Source: Dietzia sp. JS16-p6b (GTDB lineage Bacteria > Actinomycetota > Actinomycetes > Mycobacteriales > Mycobacteriaceae). Taken from it: DNA of 64,000 nt. This document shows, piece by piece, positions 25,869-35,399 of this stretch. The stretch covers positions 2,266,001 to 2,330,000 of the forward strand of contig NZ_CP024869.1 of assembly GCF_003052165.1 (NCBI RefSeq). Direction: 5' to 3'. Position 1 is the first letter of the stretch. Each line of letters starts with the position of its first letter. Position numbers and translations under genes: made by a program. The notes beneath the pieces are model-generated. The model had not been told where the DNA came from. It saw nothing but the letters and a program-made list of their open reading frames with translations, and did no database searches.

Positions 25869-26921
25869 CTAGTTCCGCGCGATCTGGGGCAGCGCCCTGA
25901 TGGGGTCCTCCGGGCCGATGTCGTACGTGCACTCGCCCGGCCTGGGGTCCGGGACGAACGCCCACAGCATGGCCCCTGCCGCACCCATTGCCTCGTAGTC
26001 GTCGATGCGCTCCCCGATGAGGACCGCACGATCCTCGAGGGCCAGGCAGGACCCCGCGGCGATCCCGAGCTCGGTGACCACCAGCGGCTTGTCGGTCTGC
26101 GCGAGGCGCAGTGGCAAGAATCCCGCGTTGTCGTAGTCGTGATACTGGAGCACGTCGACGTACGGGGATTCGGCGATGAGTCTGTACCCATCGGCCACCA
26201 GCCCGCACTGGTCCCCGCCCAGGAGGCCGGCGGTGATGAGTCGGCCGGGGTCGCGGTCCCGGATCAGCTGCCCGACCTCGTCGGTCCACTCACGCAGAAC
26301 CTGCGCGGAGTCCGCCGGGCAGGTCCGGTACTGCCAGTGGCAGTCGGCCGTTCCGCATACCGCGGTCTCGGGCTCGCCGATCGGCTCCCAGGCCGCGATC
26401 ACCGGCGAGCCCGACCACCGTTCGACCGCGGTCGTGACCCAGTCTCGGTAGCTCAGTGGCATCGCCGTGGGTTGTTCCCAGCCGTCCAGGTACCAGTCGC
26501 GGTCCTTGTACTGCTCGTCCTCGCAGGCGCCGTCCTGGCCCACGAGAACTGGGATCACCATCTGATCGTGGCGCTCCGCGGCGGCGAAGACCGCGTCGAT
26601 CGGGGCGAAGTCCAGGGCCCCGGTGAACTTGTTCACGGCGAGCTGTTGAAAGACGTTGAATCGCGTGGCGGCACCGTCCGGAAGTGAACCGAAGTACGCG
26701 TCGAGGTCGACCATCGCGCCGCATCCCCGGTTGACGCTCCAGTCCGTGGCCAGCTGGTAGGCGTTGAGCCCTGTCGGCCACCAGGGTTGGCCGTCGAGGT
26801 GGAGTTCTCCTCCGGAGACCGTCGCGCGATGCGGCTGCGCCTGCGATCGTGAATCCGGCGGCGCCGCGCAGGCCAGCGTCAAGACGAGCACCAGCACCCC
26901 GACGATGGCAGAGTTCTTCAT
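25869..26921 (-). CDS. Secreted GH5-like glycoside hydrolase, possible lipoprotein
   Basis: A 350-residue protein with an N-terminal signal peptide (hydrophobic stretch IVGVLVLVLTLACAA; Cys18 could be lipidated, although the lipobox is imperfect). The rest fits a GH5/GH-A beta-barrel: substrate-entry motif GLNAYQLA, an acid/base region AAWEPIGEPET and a nucleophile region PLVVTELGIAAG. Several cysteines suggest extracellular disulfides. It lies 113 bp behind the membrane glycosyltransferase gene on the same strand and probably trims or releases the polysaccharide made by that locus, as BcsZ does for cellulose. Linkage specificity cannot be told. Confidence 0.75.
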   Translation of the reverse strand: MKNSAIVGVLVLVLTLACAAPPDSRSQAQPHRATVSGGELHLDGQPWWPTGLNAYQLATDWSVNRGCGAMVDLDAYFGSLPDGAATRFNVFQQLAVNKFTGALDFAPIDAVFAAAERHDQMVIPVLVGQDGACEDEQYKDRDWYLDGWEQPTAMPLSYRDWVTTAVERWSGSPVIAAWEPIGEPETAVCGTADCHWQYRTCPADSAQVLREWTDEVGQLIRDRDPGRLITAGLLGGDQCGLVADGYRLIAESPYVDVLQYHDYDNAGFLPLRLAQTDKPLVVTELGIAAGSCLALEDRAVLIGERIDDYEAMGAAGAMLWAFVPDPRPGECTYDIGPEDPIRALPQIARN

Positions 26922-27034
26922 GAGCTGACAATAGTCGACGGTTCCCGGACCACCACCGGATCCCGGCGACGGTGTCCGGCGCGGTTCCGGCCGTCCGCGC
27001 GGCCCTTTCCAGCCGGTGCGCGGCGCGCCGCGGA

Positions 27035-28663
27035 CTACTCGTACACCCGCCACAGCCGCCAGGTCGGGCGGTCACTACCGGAGTTGACCACCTCGAACTC
27101 CAGGCTGCCCAGCTGGGCCCCGTTCTCGTGGACGGTCGGATAGCGGAGGTTGAGCGCGTCGGAGGTGCCACGCCCCTCGGCGGGCACCGTCAGCAGGAAC
27201 TGGACACCGTTGGCCGCCGGGTCGTTGAGGATCTCGACGAAGTCGCGATCCGAGGGGATGACGAACTGTTCGGGCCTGGTGGTGGAGGCGATGATCGGGA
27301 AGCCGTGGACCGTGTCCATGATGACCGCCCCCTCGGGCAGGTCGAGGGAGTCCAGGTAGTCGGCGAGTCGTCGTTCGGTGTCGAACGATGCGACGATCGC
27401 CTCCTGCTGCATCCTGAGCTCCGGGGGCCTGTTCCCCGACTCGGGCAGGATCACCGCGTGTAGCGCGTGCTGCTCCTGGGACAGTGTCGGGGAGGCCATG
27501 GCCACTGCACTGAACGGGACTCCCGCCGCGAGGAGGATGAGCATTCCCGTCGGGACGAGGCGCCCGCCCGCGAGCCGGTCCTGTGTTCTCGCGGTCGCCC
27601 GGGGGCCGGGCCGCCGGGTGGTCATGACACCCCCGCGCGGGACGCAGAACACCGCCAGCACGACGATCAGGGGTATCGCGCTGATATAGAACCGCAGGAA
27701 CGGGAACGTCATGCCGCGCAGGTAGGTGAACACCGCGAAGCCCAGCACCGCCACGAGGACCACCGCGGCCAGCGGTTCAGGATCCCGGCGGCGCACCGAC
27801 AGCACCACGCACACCAGCAGGACCACACCGAGTGCCGGGGCGAGCGCGACGATCTCGGCCGCCGAGAACCCGAGGGCCGAGAGCCCCCCGGTGGAACCCC
27901 CTCCGGACTGCTCGAGGATCGCGGCGTTGCCGTAGCGCGAGGAGAACTGCGCGAGCGCACTGCCGGTCACCAGCCAGCTGGTCGCCGCCCACACGAGGAA
28001 CGCCAGTGCGGTGGGCGCGGCGAGGATCACGCCGTCGAGGATCGCCGTCTCGGTCCTGCGGCTGCGCCGGTATGACACCACCACGACGACGAGGGTTGCA
28101 GCGCCCGAGGCGGCCAGTGCGTCGTAGCGGGCCAGGTAGGACATCCCCAGCGCGAAGCCGGCCACCATCAGATCGTGGACGTCGTCCGTGGTCATCCACC
28201 GGACGAGGCGGCGCACGGCCCACACCACGAAGAAGACGAACAGGGCCTCGCTCATGCCGTTCGCCCCGTAGTACACGATCATCGGATGCAATCCGAAGAC
28301 CAGGGTGACCCCCCAGGTGAACCAGGCCGGGCACTGGCGTTCCCCCGCGAGTGCGTGGATCTGGGTGACCGCGGCCGCCATCGCCGGCGCGCTCACCGCC
28401 ACCGCGGTCAGGCTCCATCTGGTGAGACCCGGGAACCACCCGGACAGACTGACGAGCGGGAGCTGGGCGAGCGCGGTGAGCGGGGTGAAGATGAAGCCGA
28501 TGGCCGCCAGATGCGGGTCTCTGGACAGCAGCGCGGCCCGCGTGTCGGCCACGCGACTCAACGCGTCGCCCTGCAGGTAGTTGGCACCGAGGGAGAGGTA
28601 GAGCCCCACCGCCAGGTACAGCAGCGTGAACGCGCAGAAGACGGCGACGGGACGGGATCTCAC
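27035..28663 (-). CDS. Polytopic membrane glycosyltransferase (GT-C, GT39/ArnT-like)
   Basis: A 542-residue membrane protein with about ten transmembrane helices in residues 5-400 and a soluble C-terminal domain of about 140 residues, probably outside the membrane. The layout, with the short acidic motif GDALSRVADTRA after helix 1, the segment HPMIVYYGANGMSEALFVFF and the loop DALAASGAATL, is that of GT-C enzymes using polyprenyl-phosphate sugars. The GTG start at 28663 has a modest ribosome site. Together with the GT2 protein upstream it likely builds or decorates an exported glycan. Confidence 0.72.
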   Translation of the reverse strand: MRSRPVAVFCAFTLLYLAVGLYLSLGANYLQGDALSRVADTRAALLSRDPHLAAIGFIFTPLTALAQLPLVSLSGWFPGLTRWSLTAVAVSAPAMAAAVTQIHALAGERQCPAWFTWGVTLVFGLHPMIVYYGANGMSEALFVFFVVWAVRRLVRWMTTDDVHDLMVAGFALGMSYLARYDALAASGAATLVVVVVSYRRSRRTETAILDGVILAAPTALAFLVWAATSWLVTGSALAQFSSRYGNAAILEQSGGGSTGGLSALGFSAAEIVALAPALGVVLLVCVVLSVRRRDPEPLAAVVLVAVLGFAVFTYLRGMTFPFLRFYISAIPLIVVLAVFCVPRGGVMTTRRPGPRATARTQDRLAGGRLVPTGMLILLAAGVPFSAVAMASPTLSQEQHALHAVILPESGNRPPELRMQQEAIVASFDTERRLADYLDSLDLPEGAVIMDTVHGFPIIASTTRPEQFVIPSDRDFVEILNDPAANGVQFLLTVPAEGRGTSDALNLRYPTVHENGAQLGSLEFEVVNSGSDRPTWRLWRVYE

Positions 28664-28700
28664 GAGGCCGGTCCCAGCGTGATGCCGACCAGCGGTCGAT

Positions 28701-28736
28701 TCATGACGCCGACCCGCGTCATGACGCCAACCCGTG
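28701..28736. repeat. 18-bp direct repeat at the end of the GT2 gene
   Basis: Two tandem copies (28701-28718 and 28719-28736) with core TCATGACGCC. The downstream copy on the minus strand lies just after the GT2 stop codon and duplicates the gene's last bases, including a second in-line stop. It looks like a small local duplication. Confidence 0.7.
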
Positions 28737-30185
28737 CACGGTCTTCTCCCAGTAGGAGGGGTTGGCGAAGAGCTGATAGGTCCCCTTGATCGCGGCGATC
28801 GACATGAGCACCCAGTAGAGCGGGACGGTCAGGCACGCCCACCACAGCGCCGCGTTGCCGGTCTCCCGGCAGGCGATGAAGTTCGAGTAGAGGATGGTCG
28901 AGTTGCCGAGCACCAGGCAGATCAACGCGGGGAAGTACACGTAGGCGGGGAAGACCTGCTCGATGACGGCCGGTTGGCCGAGTATCCAGGACAGGGTCAC
29001 GAGCCAGAACACCATGTTGAGGCAGGCGATCACGGGGGTCCCGGCCAGCAGGGTCGTGAAGCGGAACATGCTCACCGTGCCGAGGGTGCGCCACAGCGTG
29101 ACCGGATGACGCATGTGCACCAGCCAGGTCTGCAGGTACCCCTTGTACCAGCGAGAACGCTGCCTTATCCAGTTGATCGGGTCAGGGTTGGCCTCCTCCA
29201 GGGTGGTGGAGTCCAGCACGGCCGTCCGGTGTCCGCGGGCGGCGATCCGCACACCCAGGTCGGCGTCCTCGGTGACGTTGTACGGATCCCACGCGCCGAT
29301 CTCGGACAGCACGTCGGCCTTGATGTGGTTCGACGTGCCCCCCAGCGGGATGGGCGAGCTGGACTTCATCAGACCGGGTAGGAGGAAGTTAAACCACAGC
29401 GCGTAGTCGGCGGTGAACCACGCCGTGAGCATGTTCTGCGACCCGTTGTGGAATGCGAGCTTGGCCTGGACGCACACCACCTCGTCGTCGAGATCGGCGA
29501 AGGCCACCGCCACGCGCCGGAGTTGGAGGGGATCGGGGCGGTCCTCGGCGTCGAAGATCGTGATGATCTCCCCGGTGGCGTAGTGCAACGCGTAGTTGCA
29601 CGCCTTGGGCTTGGTGCGGGGATCGGCCGGGGGGATCCGCAGGATCCGGCACACCTCGCCCAGACCGGCGGCCTCCGCCGCGTCGATCGTCACGTCGTCG
29701 TCGGCCTCGAGCAGCAACAACACCTCCAGCTTGTCGGCCGGGTAGTCGATGGAGCTCACGGCGTCGATGAGGTCGCCGATCACCTCCGGCTCGTTGTAGG
29801 CGGGCACCAGCACCGAGTACGTGGGCAGGTCGGAGTCCGGCACGGCCAGGGCGCGGTCGTCCTCCACGTGCAGGATCGACTCCCGCGCCAACCCGCGGCC
29901 GAGGAGGAGGAGCCGGTCGGCGAGCGTGATGAGGTAGACGGCGGTGCTCACCGCCGTCAACGCGATGAGGGTCGGGGTGGTGGCCACGACCAGGGCGAGG
30001 ACCACCACGGCGACCCCGGTGAGTCCTGCCCACTTCTGCCACGGCACGAACGGCACCGCCGCCGAGGCGGACGGGTCGCGTTCGAACAATCCGTGCACGG
30101 CGTCGTGGAGGGCCGCCTCGCTGCGAATGTCGTCCGGGTCGGCGGTCTCGGGGGTCGCCGGCTCCGGATCTACCCGTCCGTCCAC
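28719..30185 (-). CDS. Processive membrane glycosyltransferase, GT2 (BcsA/XagB-like)
   Basis: A 488-residue synthase with two N-terminal helices (about 52-95), a cytoplasmic GT-A domain (about 120-350), and four or so C-terminal helices. All processive GT2 motifs are present: VPAYNEP at 127-133, D212xxD215, T305-E-D and Q342RSRW346. It lacks a PilZ c-di-GMP domain and ends YWEKTVHG, resembling XagB-type enzymes rather than BcsA. It should polymerise a sugar nucleotide and push the chain across the membrane. The GTG start overlaps the upstream gene by 16 nt; the BcsB-like protein in the operon is the likely partner. Confidence 0.88.
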   Translation of the reverse strand: MDGRVDPEPATPETADPDDIRSEAALHDAVHGLFERDPSASAAVPFVPWQKWAGLTGVAVVVLALVVATTPTLIALTAVSTAVYLITLADRLLLLGRGLARESILHVEDDRALAVPDSDLPTYSVLVPAYNEPEVIGDLIDAVSSIDYPADKLEVLLLLEADDDVTIDAAEAAGLGEVCRILRIPPADPRTKPKACNYALHYATGEIITIFDAEDRPDPLQLRRVAVAFADLDDEVVCVQAKLAFHNGSQNMLTAWFTADYALWFNFLLPGLMKSSSPIPLGGTSNHIKADVLSEIGAWDPYNVTEDADLGVRIAARGHRTAVLDSTTLEEANPDPINWIRQRSRWYKGYLQTWLVHMRHPVTLWRTLGTVSMFRFTTLLAGTPVIACLNMVFWLVTLSWILGQPAVIEQVFPAYVYFPALICLVLGNSTILYSNFIACRETGNAALWWACLTVPLYWVLMSIAAIKGTYQLFANPSYWEKTVHGLAS

Positions 30186-31510
30186 TGCGCCTCCACGAGG
30201 TCGGTCGCGAGCTCGGTCAGCATATCGAGATCCTTCTCCTGCGAATTGGTGTCGGTGACCGCACCCGCTCCGCGCAGCGACAGGCTGAGCAGGCGCGAGA
30301 ACGACCGCGAGCCGGGAACGGCCGGCGGGAACTCGGCGTCGAACTCGTGGTTGTCCACGGTGATGAGCGTGACACGTTGGATCCTGTCCCCCGCCCGTGT
30401 CCAGACGAACGACATCACGCTCCAGGTGAGGAGGTTCTCGTCGTCGATCACCGTCCGGTACCGCGCGGAGACGCCCCGGTTGAGTGGTACCGGCCGGGGC
30501 GGACTGATCCGTGCCGAACTGAGATCGAACATCATCTCCAACGGGAACACCTCGAGAACCCCCGGATCACCGACGGTCAACGTCTGCACCGCCGCCACCC
30601 TGGGGCGCAGGAGCTCGTCCCAGTCGGCCCGGACGCGCGTCGCCCTGATCATCTGACGCTCCAGAGTGGCTGACGGCCCGAACATCCGCTCGGCCCACGG
30701 GTAGTCGATCCTGTCGACCTCCTCCCATCCCGCGGGGAGGATCTGACCTGCCCCGTTCAGGGCACCGGGCCCCGGGGACAGTCGTTCATCGATCCCCGCC
30801 GGCAGCGGCGCGAGGGAGAGGAGCACGGCCACGACGATCACCAGAGGTGCGCTGCGCCAGGCCTCACGTGGAGAGACCACCAACGAGGGCAGGGGTGAAC
30901 CACCCGACCGCCGGTCCTCCGCCGCACCGGCCCCGCGGAGGCGGCGGAGTGCCGGCGGCCCGAGGATCGCCAGCGGCCCCACGGACACCACCAGCACCAT
31001 GACCACCGCCTCCGCCCCCCAGCCTCCACCCAAGGCGAACACCGCCAGGCGCAACGCACCCGGAGTCGCGACGGTGAGGAGCAGCCAGGACGGCCAGTAC
31101 CGGAAGGTGCGGCGCGTCCCGAAGAAGAACACCGATCCACCCAGGAGGAACATCCAGGCGGCGATGAAGTCCAGGTGCAACAGCACATAGGTCTCCGTGT
31201 ACCGGGGCAGCACGAGCCACTCGATCATCAGCGCGATGGCCAGGACGATCGTCCCCGCGATCTTGTCGCTCTGCCGGTCGTGGATCGGCAACTCCGGGCG
31301 CCGCCTCAGGTGCAAGGCCACGGCGGTGAGCACGGCGCCGACGGGGGCGGCGAGGAACACCTCGCTTCCGGAGCCTGCCGTCACCTCCCCTGCGATCCTC
31401 GCCCACGTCCGCCAGAACCCGGCGGCGGCGAGCACGACGAGCAGCGCCCACCTCGCGACGTGATCCGCTCCCTCGCCGAGAGCCCCGGGGAGAGCCTGGG
31501 CGGGCTTCAC
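30170..31510 (-). CDS. Polytopic membrane protein of the polysaccharide locus, exosortase-like layout
   Basis: A 446-residue protein with about eight hydrophobic helices (residues 20-240) and a C-terminal extracytoplasmic domain (about 250-446). The helical part, with YVLLHLDFIAAWMFLLGGSVFFFGTRRTFRYWPSWLLLTVATPG, recalls the core of exosortases, and the C-terminal domain recalls their attached domains. However, there is no cysteine anywhere in the chain, so it cannot be an active Cys exosortase. The GTG at 31510 overlaps the stop of the BcsB-like gene (GTGA). Tight coupling to both neighbours suggests it belongs to the synthase or export complex. Function not known. Confidence 0.65.
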   Translation of the reverse strand: MKPAQALPGALGEGADHVARWALLVVLAAAGFWRTWARIAGEVTAGSGSEVFLAAPVGAVLTAVALHLRRRPELPIHDRQSDKIAGTIVLAIALMIEWLVLPRYTETYVLLHLDFIAAWMFLLGGSVFFFGTRRTFRYWPSWLLLTVATPGALRLAVFALGGGWGAEAVVMVLVVSVGPLAILGPPALRRLRGAGAAEDRRSGGSPLPSLVVSPREAWRSAPLVIVVAVLLSLAPLPAGIDERLSPGPGALNGAGQILPAGWEEVDRIDYPWAERMFGPSATLERQMIRATRVRADWDELLRPRVAAVQTLTVGDPGVLEVFPLEMMFDLSSARISPPRPVPLNRGVSARYRTVIDDENLLTWSVMSFVWTRAGDRIQRVTLITVDNHEFDAEFPPAVPGSRSFSRLLSLSLRGAGAVTDTNSQEKDLDMLTELATDLVEAQWTDG

Positions 31511-33426
31511 CGCCGCGGGCGGACCCGACGGCGACGAGAGGCCGCCCAGACGAGCCCGGCGACCGCCGCCCCCGCCAGCGTGATCACCAGACCGACGAGC
31601 AGGGCGGTGCGGACACCGTCGGTTCCCTCCTCCTCCTGACTCGCGTCCCCATCGATCGCCTCGACCGTGGACAGTTCGATCGGCTCCCTGTCCGGCGCGG
31701 TGAACAGGACGTTGCCGGCCAACATCGACCATCGACCCGGCTCGTCGTCCAACCACTCCAGCGTGCGGTCGAGCTCCGCCGAACCCGAACTGGACGAGGC
31801 CACCAGGAGCGCTCGGTCACCGTCCTGGACCACCTGCATCGACGCGAAGTCGACGTCCTCGTAGAACCGCAACGTCGCGGGCTGATCGTCCTGTGCTCCC
31901 ACCACCTCCAGTGTGCGACCGCCGGTCAGAGTCAGGGGCAGGTCGACATCGGACGGGGCGGACCCGGACGTCACCAGTAATCCGGGGACGTTGCCGTCCA
32001 GGAGGGTCTCCGGGCTCACCCATTCGGGCAGCAGCGGCGTGGCGGACAGCGCCTGTAGTTCGGCGAGGATCCGCACGGCCCGCGCGGTGTCCTCCAGCGA
32101 TCCGCTGCCGGTGGCCACCTGCAGACGGGGTAGGAGCGCCTGCGGGAGGGACCCGAACCCAGCCGGCGCCGGTGAGGCGGGTTCGGACAGACGGACCCGG
32201 GTCGCTCCGTCGATGATCAGGGTCAACGGTTGCAGGACTCCACAGGCCGCGCCCGCGCCGGAGGTCTGGAGGGAGACGGTGATGTCGGTGTACCGGTTCA
32301 GCGCACCGGCGGGAACGGTCACCGTGCGGTCGATGATCCCGGACTGATCGGCGGTCCACGACTCCAGCACGGTCTGACCGGCCGACACCACGATCAGCCC
32401 GCTGCGGTCGGACGGTGGCGGCGAATAGGACCCGACCAGATCTACGGTCACGTCCCCGGTCACCTGCCCGAGGCTGGTCTGGTCGAGCCCGAAGCTGGCC
32501 GAGACCGACCCCACCGACCGCGCGGACCGCGAACCCGGTCCGAGCTCGTCGAGGGTCGCCTCGGTCACCAGGGCGCGGGGCGCCGGGAGAGGCGTATCGA
32601 GGGTGGCCGAACCCGCGACGGCCAGCGACCACAGGTCGCTCGTCACCGACCGCATCTGGCGCCCCAGGGCGGCGGAGTCGCCTGTGACCACCACGGTGGG
32701 GACGGCGTCGTCGGTCAGGTCGATCAGGGAATCGTCGGCTTCACGGATCTCCGCCCGACGGGTGAAGGGCGAGGCATCCGGAGCCCTGGACCCCGACGCA
32801 GGGAGCACCTCGATCTCCAGACCCGTCCGCCCGAACCTCGACGACGCGAGGAGCGCCAACTGGGCAGCGGCCTCCGACTCGGCGCGGGTCGGCTCGTCCG
32901 GGAGGTAGATCTCCACGCGTTCCAGGACCGGGGGGACGAAGTCGGCCAGCACCCGGGGCGCCTCGGGCTCGCCGGCGAAGTCCACCTCGGTGTCACGCAG
33001 CTCCAGAGACCGGTCGCCCCAGTCCGGACAGGCCTCCCCGCGGGAGTGCAGGACGGTCCGCAGGGTGAGGTTCAGTACGCCGTTGCGCACCCGCCCGCGA
33101 TCGAGCGGAATGGTGAGACGCTCGAACTCGGCGTCCGATCTCAGTTCCTCCCGGGCCAGTAGCAGGCCACCTGACCACGCCTCGAGATGCCCCCGGTCGA
33201 GGTCCACCGGGAGCTGCACCGTCGTGCTCATCGTCCTGGGACTCAGACCCTCGGGGACCGGGATCGGGACCGCGACCTCGGCGCTCCGATCAGGAAACCG
33301 GAGCACCTGCGCGACCCCGAGTCTGGGTCCGTCTATGACGGTCTGGGCACCGGCCGGGGTCGGGGCGGCGAGGGCGACGGCGAGCAGGAGGCAGGCGGAA
33401 ACACGAAGTGCGGGGGGCGCGGACAC
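31507..33426 (-). CDS. BcsB-like periplasmic/extracytoplasmic synthase subunit
   Basis: A 639-residue exported protein: signal peptide (about residues 1-28, ending PAGAQ), a long beta-rich region, and one C-terminal transmembrane helix (ALLVGLVITLAGAAVAGLVWAA) followed by a basic tail. This is the topology of BcsB, which guides nascent cellulose out of BcsA and contributes a membrane anchor. Blocks such as LPVDLDRGHLEAWSGG and PRVLADFVPPVLERVEIYLPDEPT fit carbohydrate-binding/flavodoxin-like alternation in BcsB. The GTG start at 33426 is the first gene of the polysaccharide operon. Distant homology only; assignment rests on topology and the neighbouring GT2 gene. Confidence 0.68.
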   Translation of the reverse strand: MSAPPALRVSACLLLAVALAAPTPAGAQTVIDGPRLGVAQVLRFPDRSAEVAVPIPVPEGLSPRTMSTTVQLPVDLDRGHLEAWSGGLLLAREELRSDAEFERLTIPLDRGRVRNGVLNLTLRTVLHSRGEACPDWGDRSLELRDTEVDFAGEPEAPRVLADFVPPVLERVEIYLPDEPTRAESEAAAQLALLASSRFGRTGLEIEVLPASGSRAPDASPFTRRAEIREADDSLIDLTDDAVPTVVVTGDSAALGRQMRSVTSDLWSLAVAGSATLDTPLPAPRALVTEATLDELGPGSRSARSVGSVSASFGLDQTSLGQVTGDVTVDLVGSYSPPPSDRSGLIVVSAGQTVLESWTADQSGIIDRTVTVPAGALNRYTDITVSLQTSGAGAACGVLQPLTLIIDGATRVRLSEPASPAPAGFGSLPQALLPRLQVATGSGSLEDTARAVRILAELQALSATPLLPEWVSPETLLDGNVPGLLVTSGSAPSDVDLPLTLTGGRTLEVVGAQDDQPATLRFYEDVDFASMQVVQDGDRALLVASSSSGSAELDRTLEWLDDEPGRWSMLAGNVLFTAPDREPIELSTVEAIDGDASQEEEGTDGVRTALLVGLVITLAGAAVAGLVWAASRRRRVRPRR

Positions 33427-33524
33427 GGCTCATGACCCTACCGGGCGCCCGGGCTCGTGACCTGGGATCCGGCCGAGCCGTACACCCACTCTCTGCTCTC
33501 AGAGGCGGTAGGCCGCAGGGACGA

Positions 33525-33839
33525 TCAGCGAGGGTCGGCGGGTGCGCCCCCCTCGACGCCCGCACGGTCCGTGCCCTCGTCGGCCAGCTGGTCGGGCTCG
33601 GGATGATCGGTGTCGAAGGTCTCGGGCAGGTTCTTGATGTGCTTGTTCATGTTGCGGATCAGCAGCACGGTGGCCACCAGCAGCAGCAGGACCACCGGGA
33701 TCCCGATCGGCGAGGCCTTGCCGAACTCCGGCCCCATCGGGTGGTCGTTGTACCCCGGGGTGCCCGGCGACTGGTGCTGTGCGAAGACCATCACCGCCTG
33801 GTGCGCCAGGATCTGGACGTCCGGTCCCAGAGTGATCAT
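33525..33839 (-). CDS. Small membrane protein, Rv1083-like
   Basis: A 104-residue protein with one transmembrane helix ([22 protein letters not shown]) preceded by [17 protein letters not shown] and followed by [12 protein letters not shown] and an acidic tail. A gene of this kind follows mca in M. tuberculosis and relatives (Rv1083 from memory). Its ATG overlaps the mca stop (ATGA), so the two are co-translated. The conservation with mca suggests a link to mycothiol-dependent detoxification or its membrane location, but the function is unknown. Confidence 0.85.
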   Translation of the reverse strand: MITLGPDVQILAHQAVMVFAQHQSPGTPGYNDHPMGPEFGKASPIGIPVVLLLLVATVLLIRNMNKHIKNLPETFDTDHPEPDQLADEGTDRAGVEGGAPADPR

Positions 33840-34759
33840 CGCGGGTCCTTCGCTGTGCTCGGTCCGACCGGCAGCGGGACGTACGGGTCGACGCCCTCGA
33901 ACAGGTCTGACTCGTATTCTCCCTCAGCTCGCGCCGGTATGGCCACCCGGCTTGCCGCGAGTTCGAACTCCTCGGTGGGCCAGACACGCTGCTGCATCTC
34001 CACCGGGGCGGCGAAGAACCAGCCGTTGGGGTCGATCTGCGTGGCGTGGGCCAGCAGCGCGGAGTTGCGTTGCTCGAAGTAGTCGGCGCATTCCACCCGG
34101 GTGGTCACCCGTTCCATGATGTCGGGTCGGTCGCCCCAGCGGGAGAGGAACTCGGCGAAGTGCCGGACGCCGTCGCGCGCGAACAACTCCTCGTCGAGCA
34201 GTTCCAGGCGGCTCTTGGGGAAACCGTGGGTGTAATAGACCTTGGCGATCGCCCACGGTTCGCCGGTCCCCGGATAGCGGGCGGGGTCCGCGGCGGCCTC
34301 GTAGGCGGCCATCGACGCCGAGTGCACCTTGAGGTGATCTGGATGCGGGTACCCGCCGTTCTCGTCGTAGGTGATCATCACGTGCGGGCGGAACTCCCGG
34401 ATCCGGGCGACCAGGGAGCGGGTGACCTCGTCGTCGTCGGCAAGGGCGAAACATCCGGGAGGCAACGGCGGCAACGGGTCACCCTCGGGCAGACCCGAGT
34501 CCTCGTAGCCCAGCCAGTGGTGCTCGACGCCGAGGATGTCGGCCGCGCGGGCCATCTCCCGGCGTCGCACTCGAACGAGGTCGGCCACGACGTCGGGGCG
34601 GTCCATCGCAGGGTTGAGGATGCTGCCCCGTTCCCCGCCGGTGCACGTCTCCACCAGCACGGTGACGCCCTGGGCCACGTACTTGGCCATGGTCGCGGAG
34701 CCCTTGGACGCCTCGTCGTCGGGGTGGGCGTGCACCGCCATCAGCCGGAGACCGGCCAT
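33836..34759 (-). CDS. mca: Mycothiol S-conjugate amidase
   Basis: A 307-residue zinc amidase of the LmbE/PIG-L fold that cleaves mycothiol-toxin adducts into a mercapturic acid, which is exported, and GlcN-Ins, which is recycled. Metal ligands are visible as His12 and Asp15 (HAHPDDE) and His142 (HPDH). [27 protein letters not shown] and [23 protein letters not shown] are typical of Mca rather than MshB. The protein places the organism among mycothiol producers. It is divergent from the DUF4307 gene and coupled to the Rv1083-like gene. Confidence 0.95.
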   Translation of the reverse strand: MAGLRLMAVHAHPDDEASKGSATMAKYVAQGVTVLVETCTGGERGSILNPAMDRPDVVADLVRVRRREMARAADILGVEHHWLGYEDSGLPEGDPLPPLPPGCFALADDDEVTRSLVARIREFRPHVMITYDENGGYPHPDHLKVHSASMAAYEAAADPARYPGTGEPWAIAKVYYTHGFPKSRLELLDEELFARDGVRHFAEFLSRWGDRPDIMERVTTRVECADYFEQRNSALLAHATQIDPNGWFFAAPVEMQQRVWPTEEFELAASRVAIPARAEGEYESDLFEGVDPYVPLPVGPSTAKDPR

Positions 34760-34894
34760 CGTCGCACCTGCCGTTCTTCAGAGCTCGGGGATCGGGGATG
34801 ACCCATTCTGATCGTGAGGGGCCATTCTATGGACACACCGGGCACCGGTGCCCCCGGGGAGGCCGGTCGCCCGCCCCCGGATACCCTGGGGACC

Positions 34895-35347
34895 ATGAGT
34901 GAGCCGAGGTCGGACGTGGCGCCGCAGGCGGCAGGGACCCCGCCGGCCGGGCGGTACGACGACTCCGGATCCGGCGTGACGGGCAAGGTGGTCGCGGGAT
35001 TCCTGGTCCTGCTCGTGGGAGCCCTCGTGGTGGCCGGCGCCGTCGCCGGGTACCGGCTCAGCTCCACCCCCACGATCTCCGCCGAGGTGATCGGCGTGAC
35101 GGTCGTCGACGACGGTCGGACCGACGTGGTGATGACCGTCACCCGCGACGACCCCAGGACGGCCGCGTACTGCATCGTCCGCGCCCAGGACCAGACCAAG
35201 GGCGAGGTCGGCCGGCGGGAGGTCTACGTGCCCCCGTCCGCGAACAGCGTGATCCAGGTCGACATGTCCATCGCGACCTCGGCCCGCGCGTTCGTGGCCG
35301 ACGCCTACGGCTGCGGCGACGACATCCCGGACTACCTGCGCAGGTAG
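34895..35347 (+). CDS. DUF4307 membrane protein, Rv1081c-like
   Basis: A 150-residue protein: a polar N-terminus, one transmembrane helix (VVAGFLVLLVGALVVAGAVAGY), and an exported domain with VTRDDPRTAAYCIVRAQDQTKGEVGRREVYVPP and a second cysteine in YGCGDDIP, which may form a disulfide. This matches DUF4307 proteins found between mca and greA in mycobacteria. The ATG at 34895 is preferred to an earlier in-frame start because the family starts near here and an ATACCCT element 10-16 nt upstream looks like a -10 box of a leaderless transcript. Function unknown. Confidence 0.82.
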   Translation: MSEPRSDVAPQAAGTPPAGRYDDSGSGVTGKVVAGFLVLLVGALVVAGAVAGYRLSSTPTISAEVIGVTVVDDGRTDVVMTVTRDDPRTAAYCIVRAQDQTKGEVGRREVYVPPSANSVIQVDMSIATSARAFVADAYGCGDDIPDYLRR

Positions 35348-35399
35348 GGCTTCTCCGGCCCCGCAGCAGGTCACCGCTGTGTTAGCATCGTCCTATCAG

